Positions 49,935 to 59,143 are shown, counted from the first letter of the stretch. The stretch is DNA of 64,000 nucleotides from Borrelia coriaceae (GCF_023035295.1 NZ_CP075076.1:310001-374000); one strand, 5' to 3'. Translations and numbers: made by a program. The notes: generated from the sequence alone by a model not told the origin.

Positions 49935-51368
49935 ATGATACAAAAATTAACAAAAATAGTAGCAACAATATCTGACCTCAGATGTGATCCAGAACACATA
50001 AAAGAGTTATATGAAGCAGGAGTAAACGTAATAAGACTTAATACCGCACATCAATCTCATGAAGATGCAATAAAAGTGATAAACAACGTTAGACAAGTTT
50101 CAAATAAAATAGCTTTAATGATTGATACAAAAGGACCAGAAGTTAGAACAGCCAATATAGAAAATCCTATTACCGTTAAGATAGGAGATAAAATAATAAT
50201 CTCAACTTCACCTATCAATGAGTCAAATTCATTGCAAACTAACTATGATGGATTTGTAAATGAGGTTCCAAATGGATCAAAAATCCTTATTGACGATGGA
50301 GAACTTGAAATGATTGTTATCGAAAAACTAGCAGACAGACTTATCTGTGAAGTTAAAAACGATGGACAAATCAAAAATAAAAAATCAATCAATACACCAG
50401 GAATTTCACTTAAATTACAATCTGTAACTGAAAAAGATAAAGGATTTATTGAACTTGCAGCAAAACAAAATATTGATTTCATTGCCCATTCATTTGTAAG
50501 ACATGCAAAAGATATTCAAGACGTTAAAGATATATTAAATACTGCTGGAAACCCAGACGTTAAAATTATTGCCAAAGTGGAGAATCAAGAAGGAATCGAT
50601 AACATTGAAGAAATAGCAAAGGCATCTTATGGAATTATGGTTGCAAGAGGCGATATGGGAGTTGAAATACCTGCTGAAGATGTTCCTTTGGCACAAATTA
50701 AAATAACAAAAACCTGCATTAAATATGGGGTACCAGTAATTACCGCAACACAAATGCTGCACACAATGATTGAAAATCCAAGACCTACAAGAGCAGAGGT
50801 TTCTGATGTTGCCAATGCAATTCTAAATGGTACAGATGCTATAATGTTATCTGGAGAGACAGCTTATGGAAAATATCCAATTGAAGCTGTTAAGATGATG
50901 ACCAAAATTGCTATAGAAGTTGAAAAATATAGAGAAAAAACATTATTCCAAGATGAAATTTTCCATAGTAAAAGGCTTATAAGAAACTATATTATTAAAT
51001 GTGCAATTGATGCAACAAAAATAATGCCTGTTAAAGCTATCATTGTTGATTCACTCAAGGGAAGAACTGCAAGAATAATGGCAACATACAGAGCAAGTGT
51101 ACCTCTATTTATTACAACAAATAATGAAAGAATAGCAAGAGAATTATCACTCTCTTACGGTGTTTATTCTAATTTTGTTAACCATAATTTCAAAGAAACA
51201 ACTGAATTTGTATTAACTTCTCTTGAAATGCTTAAAACACAAGAAATAGTTAAAGATTCAGATATTGTAGTAATTATCTCTGGAAATCCAAATAGAGATA
51301 CCAACAAAGGTACAGAATTTATGGAAATAAACACAGTAGAAGATGCAATCAAGGGACATAACAAATAA
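49935..51368 (+). CDS. pyk: Pyruvate kinase
   Basis: Pyruvate kinase makes pyruvate and ATP from phosphoenolpyruvate, the final ATP-yielding step of glycolysis. The 477-residue protein has TKIVATISD and GVNVIRLNTAH at the start, MIDTKGPEVRT near 59, IIAKVENQEGIDN near 212, the active-site MVARGDMGVEIP near 235 and PVITATQMLHTMIENPRPTRAEVSDVANAI near 265. AGGAGA precedes the ATG. A hairpin that may end its transcript lies inside the next gene. Confidence 0.97.
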   Translation: MIQKLTKIVATISDLRCDPEHIKELYEAGVNVIRLNTAHQSHEDAIKVINNVRQVSNKIALMIDTKGPEVRTANIENPITVKIGDKIIISTSPINESNSLQTNYDGFVNEVPNGSKILIDDGELEMIVIEKLADRLICEVKNDGQIKNKKSINTPGISLKLQSVTEKDKGFIELAAKQNIDFIAHSFVRHAKDIQDVKDILNTAGNPDVKIIAKVENQEGIDNIEEIAKASYGIMVARGDMGVEIPAEDVPLAQIKITKTCIKYGVPVITATQMLHTMIENPRPTRAEVSDVANAILNGTDAIMLSGETAYGKYPIEAVKMMTKIAIEVEKYREKTLFQDEIFHSKRLIRNYIIKCAIDATKIMPVKAIIVDSLKGRTARIMATYRASVPLFITTNNERIARELSLSYGVYSNFVNHNFKETTEFVLTSLEMLKTQEIVKDSDIVVIISGNPNRDTNKGTEFMEINTVEDAIKGHNK

Positions 51369-51373
51369 ATAAA

Positions 51374-52126
51374 ATAAGAAACAGTTTAGTAGATAATATA
51401 TTTTATCCAACTAATACTCAAAACCTAGAATTATTTAACTTAAATAAAAGAAAAACTCATAAAGCGCTCCTGACAAGTTATGGGACTTATGAGTTTTTCT
51501 TAGATAAGATTGATCTATTCAAAAAAATAATAGCAAACAATACAAAAAATATTTTTATATTCTCACAAACAAAAGAAAATTCACACATTAATATTTCAGA
51601 TCATCAGGCTTGGAAATTTTTTAATAAAACAATTAATGTTAATCTAGATATAATAAATTTAATAAAAAACTTTGAATTTACAAATACAGAAAATAAGATA
51701 ATAGAAAACGACCATAAAATTGAAATCACATTAAATTTTATCAAAGACATAATACAAGATATAAAAATCATCCCTATTCTTTTGGGTAAGCTTAAAAATC
51801 AAACTATAAAAGAATTTTGTACATTGTTAGACCCATTTACAAAAAAAGAACAAAATTCTTTCATATTTCTCTCTCACTTTATCTCTCATTCTACAAACCT
51901 AAACAAAACCATAAAGTCAACAAACACACTAAAGGAACTCTTAAACAGACCTAATGTAAATTCATTAACTTTATTAGAATATTATAATACACACAAAATA
52001 TTGCCTGAAAACATAAATGCAATCATCATCATGCATAAACTTTTTCAAAAATTTGAGTTTACAAAACATGAACTCGTCAATCATGGTAATGAATATTTAA
52101 TAATAGAAAATATATTAATAAATTAA
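51374..52126 (+). CDS. Memo-family (AmmeMemoRadiSam protein B-like) protein lacking a standard start codon
   Basis: From 51362 to 52126 one frame is open and reads as a Memo-like protein: KALLTSYGTYEFF where Memo has HAGY.YSG, DHQAWKFFNKTINVNLDI, NDHKIEITLNFIKDI where Memo has DEHSLEMQLPFL, IKIIPILLGKL, and FIFLSHFISHS where Memo has ISSDFTHYG. Several metal-ligand His positions differ. The frame has no ATG, GTG or TTG before the TTG at 51782, which would drop more than half the protein. ATA at 51374 may be a mutated ATG. It is either a decayed gene or starts unusually. Boundaries at the 5' end are provisional. Confidence 0.55.
   Translation: MRNSLVDNIFYPTNTQNLELFNLNKRKTHKALLTSYGTYEFFLDKIDLFKKIIANNTKNIFIFSQTKENSHINISDHQAWKFFNKTINVNLDIINLIKNFEFTNTENKIIENDHKIEITLNFIKDIIQDIKIIPILLGKLKNQTIKEFCTLLDPFTKKEQNSFIFLSHFISHSTNLNKTIKSTNTLKELLNRPNVNSLTLLEYYNTHKILPENINAIIIMHKLFQKFEFTKHELVNHGNEYLIIENILIN
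51450..51499 (+). terminator. Perfect 13-base inverted repeat inside the Memo-like frame, probable pyk terminator
   Basis: GAAAAACTCATAA (51450-51462) is exactly complementary to TTATGAGTTTTTC (51487-51499), with a 24-base loop. The right arm ends in a T run, and it lies 82 bases after the pyk stop. It reads like an intrinsic terminator yet sits in the first third of the Memo-like coding frame. Confidence 0.5.
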
Positions 52127-52146
52127 AATCGACAAAAACTTACTTT

Positions 52147-52425
52147 TTAAGTAAAATCCTCTATCTTTTTGCCATTTTGCTTCAAAAAAACGCTAAGACC
52201 TACTTTTGAAATACTTCTAAGAGAACTTGCAGAAACTTTTATATTAACATTTTTTTTAAGCTCGGGAACAAAAAATTTTTTATTTATTAAATTTACCTTA
52301 AAAGTCCTCTTAGTCTTTACACCAATGTGTTGGCCTCCTCCACCCTTTCTTCTGGCAAGTCCCTTTCTTGGAACATTGTTTCCAAACATTGTCTTTTTCC
52401 CTGTTATTTCACATTCTCTTCCCAT
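52147..52425 (-). CDS. rpmB: 50S ribosomal protein L28
   Basis: A 92-residue ribosomal protein, starting with the family motif MGRECEITGKKTMFGNNVPR and containing KTKRTFKVNLINKKFFVPE and VSASSLRSISKVGL. It is somewhat longer than typical L28 (about 62-78 residues) through its C-terminal tail. It is preceded by TAGGAGATTTTAG. It converges on the Memo-like gene with 20 bp between stops. Confidence 0.95.
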   Translation of the reverse strand: MGRECEITGKKTMFGNNVPRKGLARRKGGGGQHIGVKTKRTFKVNLINKKFFVPELKKNVNIKVSASSLRSISKVGLSVFLKQNGKKIEDFT

Positions 52426-52442
52426 CTAAAATCTCCTAAACT

Positions 52443-53996
52443 CTATTTTTTCTCTTGCAAATATAAATCCATCAACTTCAAAAACAAATTTAAACTATTA
52501 ACTATATTGTTAATTATAGTACTAAAGTTTACATTATTACCATAATTTTTTACAAGCTCAATATCAAGCTCTTTCCAATTATAAATAAGCTCCTTTTCTG
52601 CAGCAGGTTTAACATAATCTTCTAAACAACCATTCAAACGTAGCCTTAAAGAACTAATTTTTGCATAATACTCATTTAATAAAGTTAAAGCCTTTTTATT
52701 AACATCTGCTATTATGTTTAAAAGTAATTTTTCAGATGCTTTATCGCCAGAAAAAGCTCTGTGCAAAAGCGCATTTATCCTATTACCATAAGTACCTTGT
52801 TCACCAAGATTATTATCAAACTCAATAAGATTAGAATAAATATTAACTAAGGAATGAATATCATTGGAAATGTCTCTAGAAATCTCCATATCCTTCCATT
52901 GGCCCTTAATAATAAGGATATTGACAATATCACTTAAATCTTTTTTCACAAGATTAATTGCATGGGTTTTTAAATAACATAAAAGATCACGGTAAACATA
53001 TCCAGTAGTATTCATAATTTTAGATGTAATTTTATCATGCATATGTTCGTTATAATTTTCTAAACTTGCAAGATTAATGCCAGAAAACAATTTTTCTGCC
53101 AAAATCTTAGATTTGCTATTTTTTTGCAAAATATCAATTTTTGATATTTCATTTGCAACATGTTTAGAAAGATCCTGAAAAAATATTTTTGCCTTTACTT
53201 TTGACTGTTTGATACCAGACATAGGCAAATAATCCGGATCACCACTTACATATCTTATAAGGTACAAAATTTCTTTATTTCTATTTATCTCAATTATAGA
53301 GGTTACCATCTTAAGCCAAATATTTGGTTTAATAGGAAAATTATCCCTATCTCCATATATTGTTAAAAGAATATCATAAAGATTTCTCCAAATATAAACA
53401 TCTCTAATAGAATATATACATTCCAAAAAATCTTTAATATGATCAAGAATTACTCCACAACTAACTGAATTGAACCTTGGTTTATATATGAAATCATTTT
53501 CTGGAAATAAATTATCAAAATGCTTAATAATTGAATAATAATTATACGAAGCTAAATCAAAAAAAATATCTAAAGCCCCACAAGTATCATCTATTAACCT
53601 AATTTGTTCCTGAGTTATGTTTTTTAATAAATAATTCAAATTATTATCTAGATTTTTAGGTATATCCGGTGTAAAATTAATTATTTCATTAGACGAAAAA
53701 GAATAAATAGAATCCAAAGCTTGCTTTTGAGCATCATTTAAATACTTCTCAACAACAAAGTGAACTATCTTATTTGAAGTTCGATATCTTTGTACAAAAA
53801 ACTTAAAAGGAACAAAAGCCTTATAAAGATTATAAATAAACTTAGCAAATTGGGGTAAAGCCTGAATTTTTGAAGCATTAAAAAAATTCCCTACTTTATT
53901 TAAATTATTCCTTACCTCTTTAAGCCTTCTTTGCTTTACTTGTTCAGGAGTAAGCTCTCTACTAAAGATAGAAACTAAAAAATCAACTAAACCCAA
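52443..53996 (-). CDS. Conserved hypothetical protein of 517 residues (BB0351 position)
   Basis: I do not recognise this protein. It has no signal peptide or transmembrane helix, starts with a short amphipathic segment (GLVDFLVSIFS) and is predicted to be almost wholly helical, with charged and aromatic residues spread throughout. It resembles, in size and composition only, the helical hypothetical proteins earlier in the window. The start is TTG at 53996 behind AAGGAGAG. It is 17 bp upstream of rpmB, so it is likely co-transcribed with that gene. Confidence 0.75.
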   Translation of the reverse strand: MGLVDFLVSIFSRELTPEQVKQRRLKEVRNNLNKVGNFFNASKIQALPQFAKFIYNLYKAFVPFKFFVQRYRTSNKIVHFVVEKYLNDAQKQALDSIYSFSSNEIINFTPDIPKNLDNNLNYLLKNITQEQIRLIDDTCGALDIFFDLASYNYYSIIKHFDNLFPENDFIYKPRFNSVSCGVILDHIKDFLECIYSIRDVYIWRNLYDILLTIYGDRDNFPIKPNIWLKMVTSIIEINRNKEILYLIRYVSGDPDYLPMSGIKQSKVKAKIFFQDLSKHVANEISKIDILQKNSKSKILAEKLFSGINLASLENYNEHMHDKITSKIMNTTGYVYRDLLCYLKTHAINLVKKDLSDIVNILIIKGQWKDMEISRDISNDIHSLVNIYSNLIEFDNNLGEQGTYGNRINALLHRAFSGDKASEKLLLNIIADVNKKALTLLNEYYAKISSLRLRLNGCLEDYVKPAAEKELIYNWKELDIELVKNYGNNVNFSTIINNIVNSLNLFLKLMDLYLQEKK

Positions 53997-54120
53997 CTTA
54001 GCTACTCTCCTTTCAGCATAAAATATAGACTTCTCAAAGACATCTAAAAATTATAAAATAACTATAAAAATTATACATAATTTATTGTAAAATGGAACAA
54101 AATAAAACAAATAATTTTTT

Positions 54121-55257
54121 ATGTACATAAAGAAATTAATTTTAATCATAGCTTTTACTTTAATTTTTAGTTGCTCAAAGGATAATACTATAACGATACT
54201 AACTGACAACAAAATCATTCCTTTTTATATAAATCAATTCAATATACAAAATAAAATAAGCTTTATCATTAAATATAAAGAACATATCAATGTACAAACG
54301 ATTAATGAAGAGAATGCTCAAATAATTATCTCAAAAAATATAGATAACATAAACATAACTAAAAATTTTAAGAATATCCAAAAATACTATTATTCAGACT
54401 ATCCAATATTAAATCATATATCTGAAAAATTTGCATACAGAATTATGCCCTTAAGTTTTGATATTCCAATTTTAATATATAAAAATGAACATAATATACA
54501 AAAATATATTGATATACAAAATATCAAAAATATACACGAAAACTTCAAAAAGGAAAAAAAGTTTTTTATCTCTCCATATATTTCTGAAAATCTATTTTAC
54601 ACAATATCCGAAATCAATGGTGTAAACTTTTACTTTAGAAACAACAAGCCAGAATATGATGAAAAAAAAATGTCAGAGATGATAAACTACTTTAAATCTT
54701 TTATGGATACAAATGAACTTGTATTACACAAAAACTTCTCAGAAAAATATAAATATTTAAATTTAGAGAAAATATTACTTCAAAAGAAAAGCATTTTAAT
54801 TGCAGGATTAACTCACCTAACATACTATAATAGCTTAAATAAAAATACTAAAGACAAACTCAATTTTTCATATCTCACAAATAAAGAAAAAAAATCATCG
54901 ATATGCAACATAAGCTTTATAGGAGTTAAAGAAATATCCAAACCTATAGAAAAATTCATTCAATGGATACTAAGCCAAGAGATACAAAAATCATTAATAC
55001 AACTTAAAGAAAAGGCAAAATTCAATGAACATTTTGGATTTATCAATGGATTTACACCCTATAAAGGGTTAAATTTAAAATTAAGAAACACAATAAAAAA
55101 AATACCCTCATTTATTATAGATGAAAATTACATAAATCAAAATTCATATATTCTTAATAAAGAACAAATAGCAAAAGAAAATACAATGATTAATGAATTC
55201 TTTTTATCTAATATCAACAATACAAGTCAAAACAAAGATCACGTTCATTTACAATGA
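54121..55257 (+). CDS. Predicted lipoprotein resembling an extracellular solute-binding protein
   Basis: A 378-residue predicted lipoprotein with lipobox IFSC at residues about 15-18. The layout resembles a periplasmic solute-binding protein: an opening strand (ITILTDNKIIPFYINQFNIQ), a mid-region IMPLSFDIPILIYKN typical of family 1 binding proteins, and a late segment FIQWILSQEIQKSLIQL like the C-terminal helix. No permease or ATPase is adjacent, so the ligand and partner are unknown. There is no clear Shine-Dalgarno before the ATG. Its 3' end overlaps the convergent membrane-protein gene by 13 bp. Confidence 0.72.
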   Translation: MYIKKLILIIAFTLIFSCSKDNTITILTDNKIIPFYINQFNIQNKISFIIKYKEHINVQTINEENAQIIISKNIDNINITKNFKNIQKYYYSDYPILNHISEKFAYRIMPLSFDIPILIYKNEHNIQKYIDIQNIKNIHENFKKEKKFFISPYISENLFYTISEINGVNFYFRNNKPEYDEKKMSEMINYFKSFMDTNELVLHKNFSEKYKYLNLEKILLQKKSILIAGLTHLTYYNSLNKNTKDKLNFSYLTNKEKKSSICNISFIGVKEISKPIEKFIQWILSQEIQKSLIQLKEKAKFNEHFGFINGFTPYKGLNLKLRNTIKKIPSFIIDENYINQNSYILNKEQIAKENTMINEFFLSNINNTSQNKDHVHLQ

Positions 55258-57032
55258 ACTCGCATTACATTTAATCCAATTAAAAATAAGATAAAACAAA
55301 TCAGAATAAAAGACATATATATGTCAGCAAATACTTGAAGAAAAAGTGAAATTAAAACCAACAACAAATAATTTATAAAAAGTGCAATGATACCTGAAAA
55401 AACAGCTATTATTGCAGATAAAAGAAATACCATAAATTTTGACTTAAACTCAAAATTCACCTTAGAAGCTACAGCAATAAATAGAATACCAAAAAAAACT
55501 AACAAAATAGGACTCATCATTAAAAACAGGCTAGAAGAAAAAACACTTATTAGCATTAAGTTAAACGTTTTAACTCGATTAAAAGCACCTAGAAGAAGTT
55601 GAATAGGTAAAAAAATGCCATCTTGACCAGAATTTGCAAATAAATGCAAATTATTAACATCATTATTAATCCTAATGATATTTGTATCACTTAAATCAAA
55701 GTCTGTAAGTGATACAATCATCCTAGTGGAAGTAACGTCACTATTTTCATCTTTCTTATCTAAAACGTTTTGATAAACTCCATTTCCCTTAAGAGTAGCA
55801 AATGGTACTTTAATATGTAATATAATATTACCTAAACTATTAAATCTAATAAGTTCAAAATTTTTAATCATCTTTAAATAAGGAGACACAGTATCTACAA
55901 CTTTTTGCATATAAATATAATCATATATTCCATTCTCAGAATCAGGCTGAAACAAAAATATATCATTAATGCCATAATTCTCATAATATTTTTCAATCTC
56001 ATCAAAAAAGAAATACTCATTCTTAAGCTTTTCTAAAGATTTATTCTTATAACTTAAAATCTCATGATCATTTGGAAACAAATCATGAAGCTTTAAAAAA
56101 CCATAATACGCAGGCTTAAATTTTTCTGTATTGAGATATAAAAAATTTTTTTGTTTCTCTTCAAAAATAGAAGACTTCTTTTCCATTTCTATATTTTTAT
56201 ATTCATTAATAGCTTTAAAAGTCAAATCTAAAAGTGCAATAAATTCATCATCTTTAGTGGAAGCAAATCCCATATAAGCAAAATAATTAGCTGTAGAATA
56301 ATCACCTTTAGAAATGAAGCTATTAACAATAGCCTGAAAATCCCTCTTAGTCAAGTTTTTAATCGGATATGTTTTAACAGTCTTTCTAACCTTCTCTAAA
56401 TCAACATCATAGATAGGCATTCTATCATATTCAGAACGTGCCAAGTAATAATTAATTGAAAGTTCATCGTTATCAGCAATCAGTCTTATCTTTTCATATA
56501 TTTTAAGCAACTCTTCAAGATATTTCCTCTTCTGCTTCAACACCTCTATTAATTCATTTATGTCTAATGTCTTATTAGAAGACAAATTTATATCTATATT
56601 GTTAATCTCATTAACTATCTCACTTGCCTGACCTGCAAGAAAATTATACCTCTCATAGTTATACTTATATTCACTTCTTTGAGCAAAAACAAAAGACATA
56701 ATTGAATTAAAAATAAACATAAAAATAATGCCTATTATAAAAAACAAAAACACGAATGGATAAAATCTTTTAAACAAATATCCTTTATACTCGCTTAGAA
56801 AAATTCGTGTTTCATGTTTAGCTAAAAAGATAAAATAAACTAAAATAAAGAAAATAAAAAATCCATTAAAATGATGATAAACACTTAAAACAGTATCAAA
56901 AAATGTGGCTATTAGCTTATGTTTTTCTAAATAATCTAATCCAAAAAAATACGTATAACAAAAAACAAAACCAATAAATAAAAGTAAAAAAATAACAAAA
57001 TTACTTACAAACGTATATAATTCTTTTTTCAT
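55245..57032 (-). CDS. Polytopic membrane protein with large central domain, unknown function (BB0353 position)
   Basis: A 595-residue protein with about three transmembrane helices in residues 8-115, a central soluble region of about 370 residues, and three or four helices after about 490. The central region contains Glu/Lys-rich helical and possibly TPR-like stretches (DYSTANYFAYMGFASTKD). I do not recognise the family. It is 15 bp downstream of another protein with the same helix-domain-helix plan, suggesting the two form a membrane complex; this is inference. Its end overlaps the convergent lipoprotein gene. Confidence 0.78.
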   Translation of the reverse strand: MKKELYTFVSNFVIFLLLFIGFVFCYTYFFGLDYLEKHKLIATFFDTVLSVYHHFNGFFIFFILVYFIFLAKHETRIFLSEYKGYLFKRFYPFVFLFFIIGIIFMFIFNSIMSFVFAQRSEYKYNYERYNFLAGQASEIVNEINNIDINLSSNKTLDINELIEVLKQKRKYLEELLKIYEKIRLIADNDELSINYYLARSEYDRMPIYDVDLEKVRKTVKTYPIKNLTKRDFQAIVNSFISKGDYSTANYFAYMGFASTKDDEFIALLDLTFKAINEYKNIEMEKKSSIFEEKQKNFLYLNTEKFKPAYYGFLKLHDLFPNDHEILSYKNKSLEKLKNEYFFFDEIEKYYENYGINDIFLFQPDSENGIYDYIYMQKVVDTVSPYLKMIKNFELIRFNSLGNIILHIKVPFATLKGNGVYQNVLDKKDENSDVTSTRMIVSLTDFDLSDTNIIRINNDVNNLHLFANSGQDGIFLPIQLLLGAFNRVKTFNLMLISVFSSSLFLMMSPILLVFFGILFIAVASKVNFEFKSKFMVFLLSAIIAVFSGIIALFINYLLLVLISLFLQVFADIYMSFILICFILFLIGLNVMRVHCK

Positions 57033-57047
57033 ATCTAAAAAGCCAGC

Positions 57048-57989
57048 TTAATGCAAACTATTATCAAATCCTTCACCTATCTCAATATACCTAAAAATAA
57101 AGCTAATCAAATAAGTAGAAAAAAAGGTAAGTACACAAAAAATAAAGGGAAGATAATTAGAAATTACGTTTTCTCCCACAATCAAATTCAAACTTCCAGG
57201 AAATTCAATCGCATAAAGATTATAGACTTTAAAAAATAGAATAACAAAAATAGGATAGAGAAATAAAGACAGAGCACCTGAAAATATACGATTAAAAACA
57301 TACGAAAATGAAAATAAAAGTAAAGCAAATCCAAATATATTAAAAATCAAACTAAAAAAACTTAAAGAAAGAAAAAAATTATTTAAAGTATCCAACTCAT
57401 CAAAAACATAATTAATTAGATCGTTATATAATTTCTGCGTTAAAAATGCATTCGCATTAAAATTAATCATATCAGTTTCAGAAAAATCCGCATTATATGA
57501 AAAGGATTTCAAATCCCCATCGTTAAACTGATTATCATCGACTTTTAAAACGCCTTTAAATCCAAACAATTCAATATCGTCACTATAAAATAATACCTTA
57601 TCATCAATAAAATGCACTACCCCATCTTTAATAGTTCTTTTACCTCTACTATGAAAATCCAAAAAAACAGAATTAAAATTAGCAGATGCTAAGAACCCAA
57701 AATAAGATAAGAATAATATAAAAATAAAAACGACGCCATAAAGAGAAACAGAAATGCGTAACGTATTCACATTAAAAGGATAAGCAATCCTCATAAAAGT
57801 AGCAACTAAAGACAAAGGAAAAGCATAAAGATAAGCATCATAATAAAGCTCAAAACTCACAATAGAAAGATTTGCATGTAAGAATTTATACTTTAAGTAA
57901 GCAGTACAAACAAAAATCAAGGAAAAGATAAAAAATATAGCAATAAATCTACAAGTTATTAAAAAAATAAACCTAAAAATATTAAACAT
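57048..57989 (-). CDS. Polytopic membrane protein, unknown function (BB0354 position)
   Basis: A 313-residue protein with three N-terminal transmembrane helices (about residues 10-30, 50-68, 78-100), a roughly 100-residue beta-looking domain (DGVVHFIDDKVLFYSDDIEL), and three C-terminal helices (about 205-230, 238-255, 280-303). The three-plus-three layout around an extracytoplasmic domain recalls LptF/LptG-type permeases, but no sequence motif supports that. It precedes the similarly built 595-residue protein by 15 bp. Function is unknown. Confidence 0.76.
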   Translation of the reverse strand: MFNIFRFIFLITCRFIAIFFIFSLIFVCTAYLKYKFLHANLSIVSFELYYDAYLYAFPLSLVATFMRIAYPFNVNTLRISVSLYGVVFIFILFLSYFGFLASANFNSVFLDFHSRGKRTIKDGVVHFIDDKVLFYSDDIELFGFKGVLKVDDNQFNDGDLKSFSYNADFSETDMINFNANAFLTQKLYNDLINYVFDELDTLNNFFLSLSFFSLIFNIFGFALLLFSFSYVFNRIFSGALSLFLYPIFVILFFKVYNLYAIEFPGSLNLIVGENVISNYLPFIFCVLTFFSTYLISFIFRYIEIGEGFDNSLH

Positions 57990-58016
57990 AATAACTTCCT
58001 ACAAGTTATAAACAAT

Positions 58017-58502
58017 CTAGGACTTTCCCATAGACACAACTTCCTTAATCTTTTGCTTAGCTTCTTCAAAGCTAATTTGCAAGGCCAAACTAATTTCATG
58101 TTGCAAAATTAATTCAAAATCATTTAAAATTCTTTTCTCATAGAAGGGTAATTCTTTTTGCATAGATTTTGTATATAAAAATTTATACAATTTAGCAGTA
58201 CTTAATATGTCACTTTGTTTATAAAAATCATGACTACCATCTTTTATTTTTTTTTGATCTATTTGATCCTCAAAGTCTTTAATGATATCAAAAACTTCTT
58301 CTACCTTTTCTTTGCTAACCAAAGCCCTAATTCCAAGATCATTTGCTCTAGAGACTGGAACCATGAAAGTCATTTCATTAAATGGGAAATATATTTCATA
58401 ATAATCAATGAACTCACCATTAAATTCCTTATTTTGAATATTTTTTATTTTTCCTACCCCTTGCATTGGATACACCACAGCTTGATCTAATACGAATGCC
58501 AT
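58017..58502 (-). CDS. ltpA: CarD/CdnL-type transcription regulator LtpA (BB0355 homologue)
   Basis: A 161-residue CarD/CdnL-like protein. The N-terminal Tudor-like RNA polymerase interaction domain reads DQAVVYPMQGVGKIKNIQNK then YYEIYFPFNEMTFMVPVSRA; the C-terminal part (about 75-161) is helical with basic residues for DNA binding. CdnL proteins stabilise open promoter complexes. In B. burgdorferi BB0355 is known as LtpA, a CdnL-type regulator induced at low temperature. TGAGGTAAGGCA lies before the ATG. It is followed by the membrane-protein pair. Confidence 0.92.
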   Translation of the reverse strand: MAFVLDQAVVYPMQGVGKIKNIQNKEFNGEFIDYYEIYFPFNEMTFMVPVSRANDLGIRALVSKEKVEEVFDIIKDFEDQIDQKKIKDGSHDFYKQSDILSTAKLYKFLYTKSMQKELPFYEKRILNDFELILQHEISLALQISFEEAKQKIKEVVSMGKS

Positions 58503-58549
58503 TGCCTTACCTCATATAAATTTTTACTAATATCTAAAATCAAAAGAGC

Positions 58550-59143
58550 TCACAAAAAAACACTCAAATTAGTTCTAATGCCAAATTTATTTACATAAAA
58601 CAAATTCTCAAGATAATTATCGCTACAAAAACTTATTATCATACTGGGAGTAAGTTTATTAATATTGGCAAAAAACATTTCTTTATTTCTCTTAACAGCT
58701 TTCAAATCATAATAACCAATAAAATTAATCTCTTTATGTGACTCTTTTAACCTTAAAAAATTTTTCTTAGAAATTATTTTATCTTTATCAATAATATAAC
58801 ACGTTTTATATGTATTTTCCAATACACTCATTAAAACAAGCAAAATCGAATTCGCATCATAGCAACCAATATCAATTCTTCTAAATAACTTACAAAAAGA
58901 CCTTAATAACTTAGAATGTGAGAAAACAAGTGAAGCACTCTTAACAAGATTTCTAAATCTTTTAAAAATCAAAAATTTTAGCAAAGACTTACAATCAATA
59001 AAAATAACCATTGAATGATATGGGTGAGAAACAAGATATTCAAATCGGCTAATCAATTTATCATTACTCTTAAATACATCTATTGGCATTCCAAAGAGAT
59101 AAATCCTATCTGGTTTTGAATATATATCTTTTAAATTAGCCAT
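58550..59143 (-). CDS. Divergent WecG/TagA/CpsF-like protein (BB0356 position)
   Basis: A 197-residue protein that follows the outline of WecG/TagA/CpsF glycosyltransferases: an opening YLFGMPIDVFKSNDKLISR like the family G.pid motif, then FIDCKSLLKFLI, ASLVFSHSKLL where active members have a DG catalytic pair, and TPSMIISFCSDNYLENL where others have GlG.PkQE. The key DG and PKQE residues appear lost, so it is probably not a working transferase of this type. The match is by eye and tentative. It overlaps rsmE by 8 bp. Confidence 0.62.
   Translation of the reverse strand: MANLKDIYSKPDRIYLFGMPIDVFKSNDKLISRFEYLVSHPYHSMVIFIDCKSLLKFLIFKRFRNLVKSASLVFSHSKLLRSFCKLFRRIDIGCYDANSILLVLMSVLENTYKTCYIIDKDKIISKKNFLRLKESHKEINFIGYYDLKAVKRNKEMFFANINKLTPSMIISFCSDNYLENLFYVNKFGIRTNLSVFL

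Noticed and set aside
55245-57989. LptF/LptG identity for the membrane-protein pair
   Set aside because: Only the helix layout is similar. No sequence motif supports it, and the central domain of one protein is far larger than in LptF/G.
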